From assembly GCA_046757565.1 (NCBI GenBank), contig JBHHYN010000143.1, positions 1 through 6,143 of the forward strand: DNA of 6,143 nt. Direction: 5' to 3'. The DNA comes from JBHHYN01 sp046757565. Its GTDB lineage: Bacteria; Pseudomonadota; Gammaproteobacteria; Eutrophobiales; Eutrophobiaceae. Numbering within the stretch: the first letter of the stretch is position 1; every line of letters starts with the position of its first letter. Below, piece after piece: positions 5,997 to 6,143 of the stretch. The position numbers were made by a program, and so were the translations under genes. The notes under the pieces were generated by a model, which was not told where the DNA came from, ran no database searches, and saw nothing but the letters and a program-made list of their open reading frames with translations.

Positions 5997-6088
5997 CTAA
6001 TCCCCACTGCTGGCGGGGTTGGATATGGACCTTCCAGGAGCCTGTCCAAGAATAGAAAAAATACCGATTAAATTAATCTTTCATAAAT

Positions 6089-6143
6089 TAAGGGTCTTCA
6101 GCAGAATCTGTGGGTTGATATATAAACAGTAGCCCGTCATTCC
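6089..6143. other. Possible edge of an insertion sequence or dispersed repeat
   Basis: GGGTCTTCAGCAGAATCTGT and the bases after it have the general look of an IS terminal repeat (the G-G-x-TCTT start recalls ISL3-type ends). The last nine bases, CGTCATTCC, match 8 of 9 with the minus-strand CGTCATGCC of the repeat ending at 4552. The window stops before either idea can be tested. Confidence 0.2.

Larger units (their letters stand above)
5786..6143. other. Non-coding, hairpin-rich right flank
   Basis: No supported gene was found in 358 bp. The region holds inverted repeats at 5825-5844, 5873-5892, 5956-5996 and 6002-6018, then A/T-rich sequence from about 6050. The only long open stretch on the minus strand runs straight through the terminator-like hairpins and has no ribosome site or family resemblance. 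A perfect TTGACA at 5808-5813 has no -10 box at a suitable distance. Confidence 0.5.

Noticed and set aside
5801..6049. 82-codon minus-strand frame in the right flank
   Set aside because: It reads through both terminator-like hairpins and shows no domain or signal.

Overview
The window looks like accessory chromosomal DNA from a Gram-negative, probably gammaproteobacterial organism. That is an inference from a filamentous-haemagglutinin-like beta-strand repeat protein, a SapC-family protein, a periplasmic Sel1-repeat protein and small palindromic intergenic repeats. There is no rRNA, tRNA or housekeeping gene to fix the taxonomy.

Layout: (1) 1-4322, plus strand, a likely three-gene surface operon. 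It begins inside or at the edge of a large secreted beta-solenoid adhesin (stop at 2994). The next gene overlaps it by one base (TGATG) and encodes a small exported acidic protein (2994-3533). A SapC-family gene follows after 66 bp (3600-4322). The small protein is visibly paralogous to the C-terminal region of the adhesin: about 45 aligned residues, the same C-x5-C pair, then a Glu-rich segment in both. (2) 4323-4667, intergenic, with degenerate palindromic repeats and a possible -10 box. (3) 4668-5009, plus strand, a 113-residue protein of unknown function. (4) 5036-5548, minus strand, a small exported Sel1/TPR-like repeat protein, convergent with the previous gene. (5) 5569-5785, a gene-free 217-bp element with 21-bp terminal inverted repeats (one mismatch) and a long imperfect internal palindrome. 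It is a MITE or foldback-type element sitting 20 bp upstream of the Sel1 start. (6) 5786-6143, non-coding, with a series of hairpins, two of which look like Rho-independent terminators on the minus strand. The far right end resembles the edge of further repeats or an insertion sequence.

How the genes may work together (inference): the adhesin, the small acidic paralogue and SapC probably form one cell-surface module. The small protein could pair with or cap the adhesin C-terminus through its coiled coil or cysteines. SapC-type proteins have been linked to surface-layer biology. No two-partner-secretion TpsB porin, autotransporter barrel, type I secretion gene or sorting motif is visible here, so the export and anchoring route is unknown. 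The Sel1 protein and the 113-residue protein show no clear functional link to the operon.
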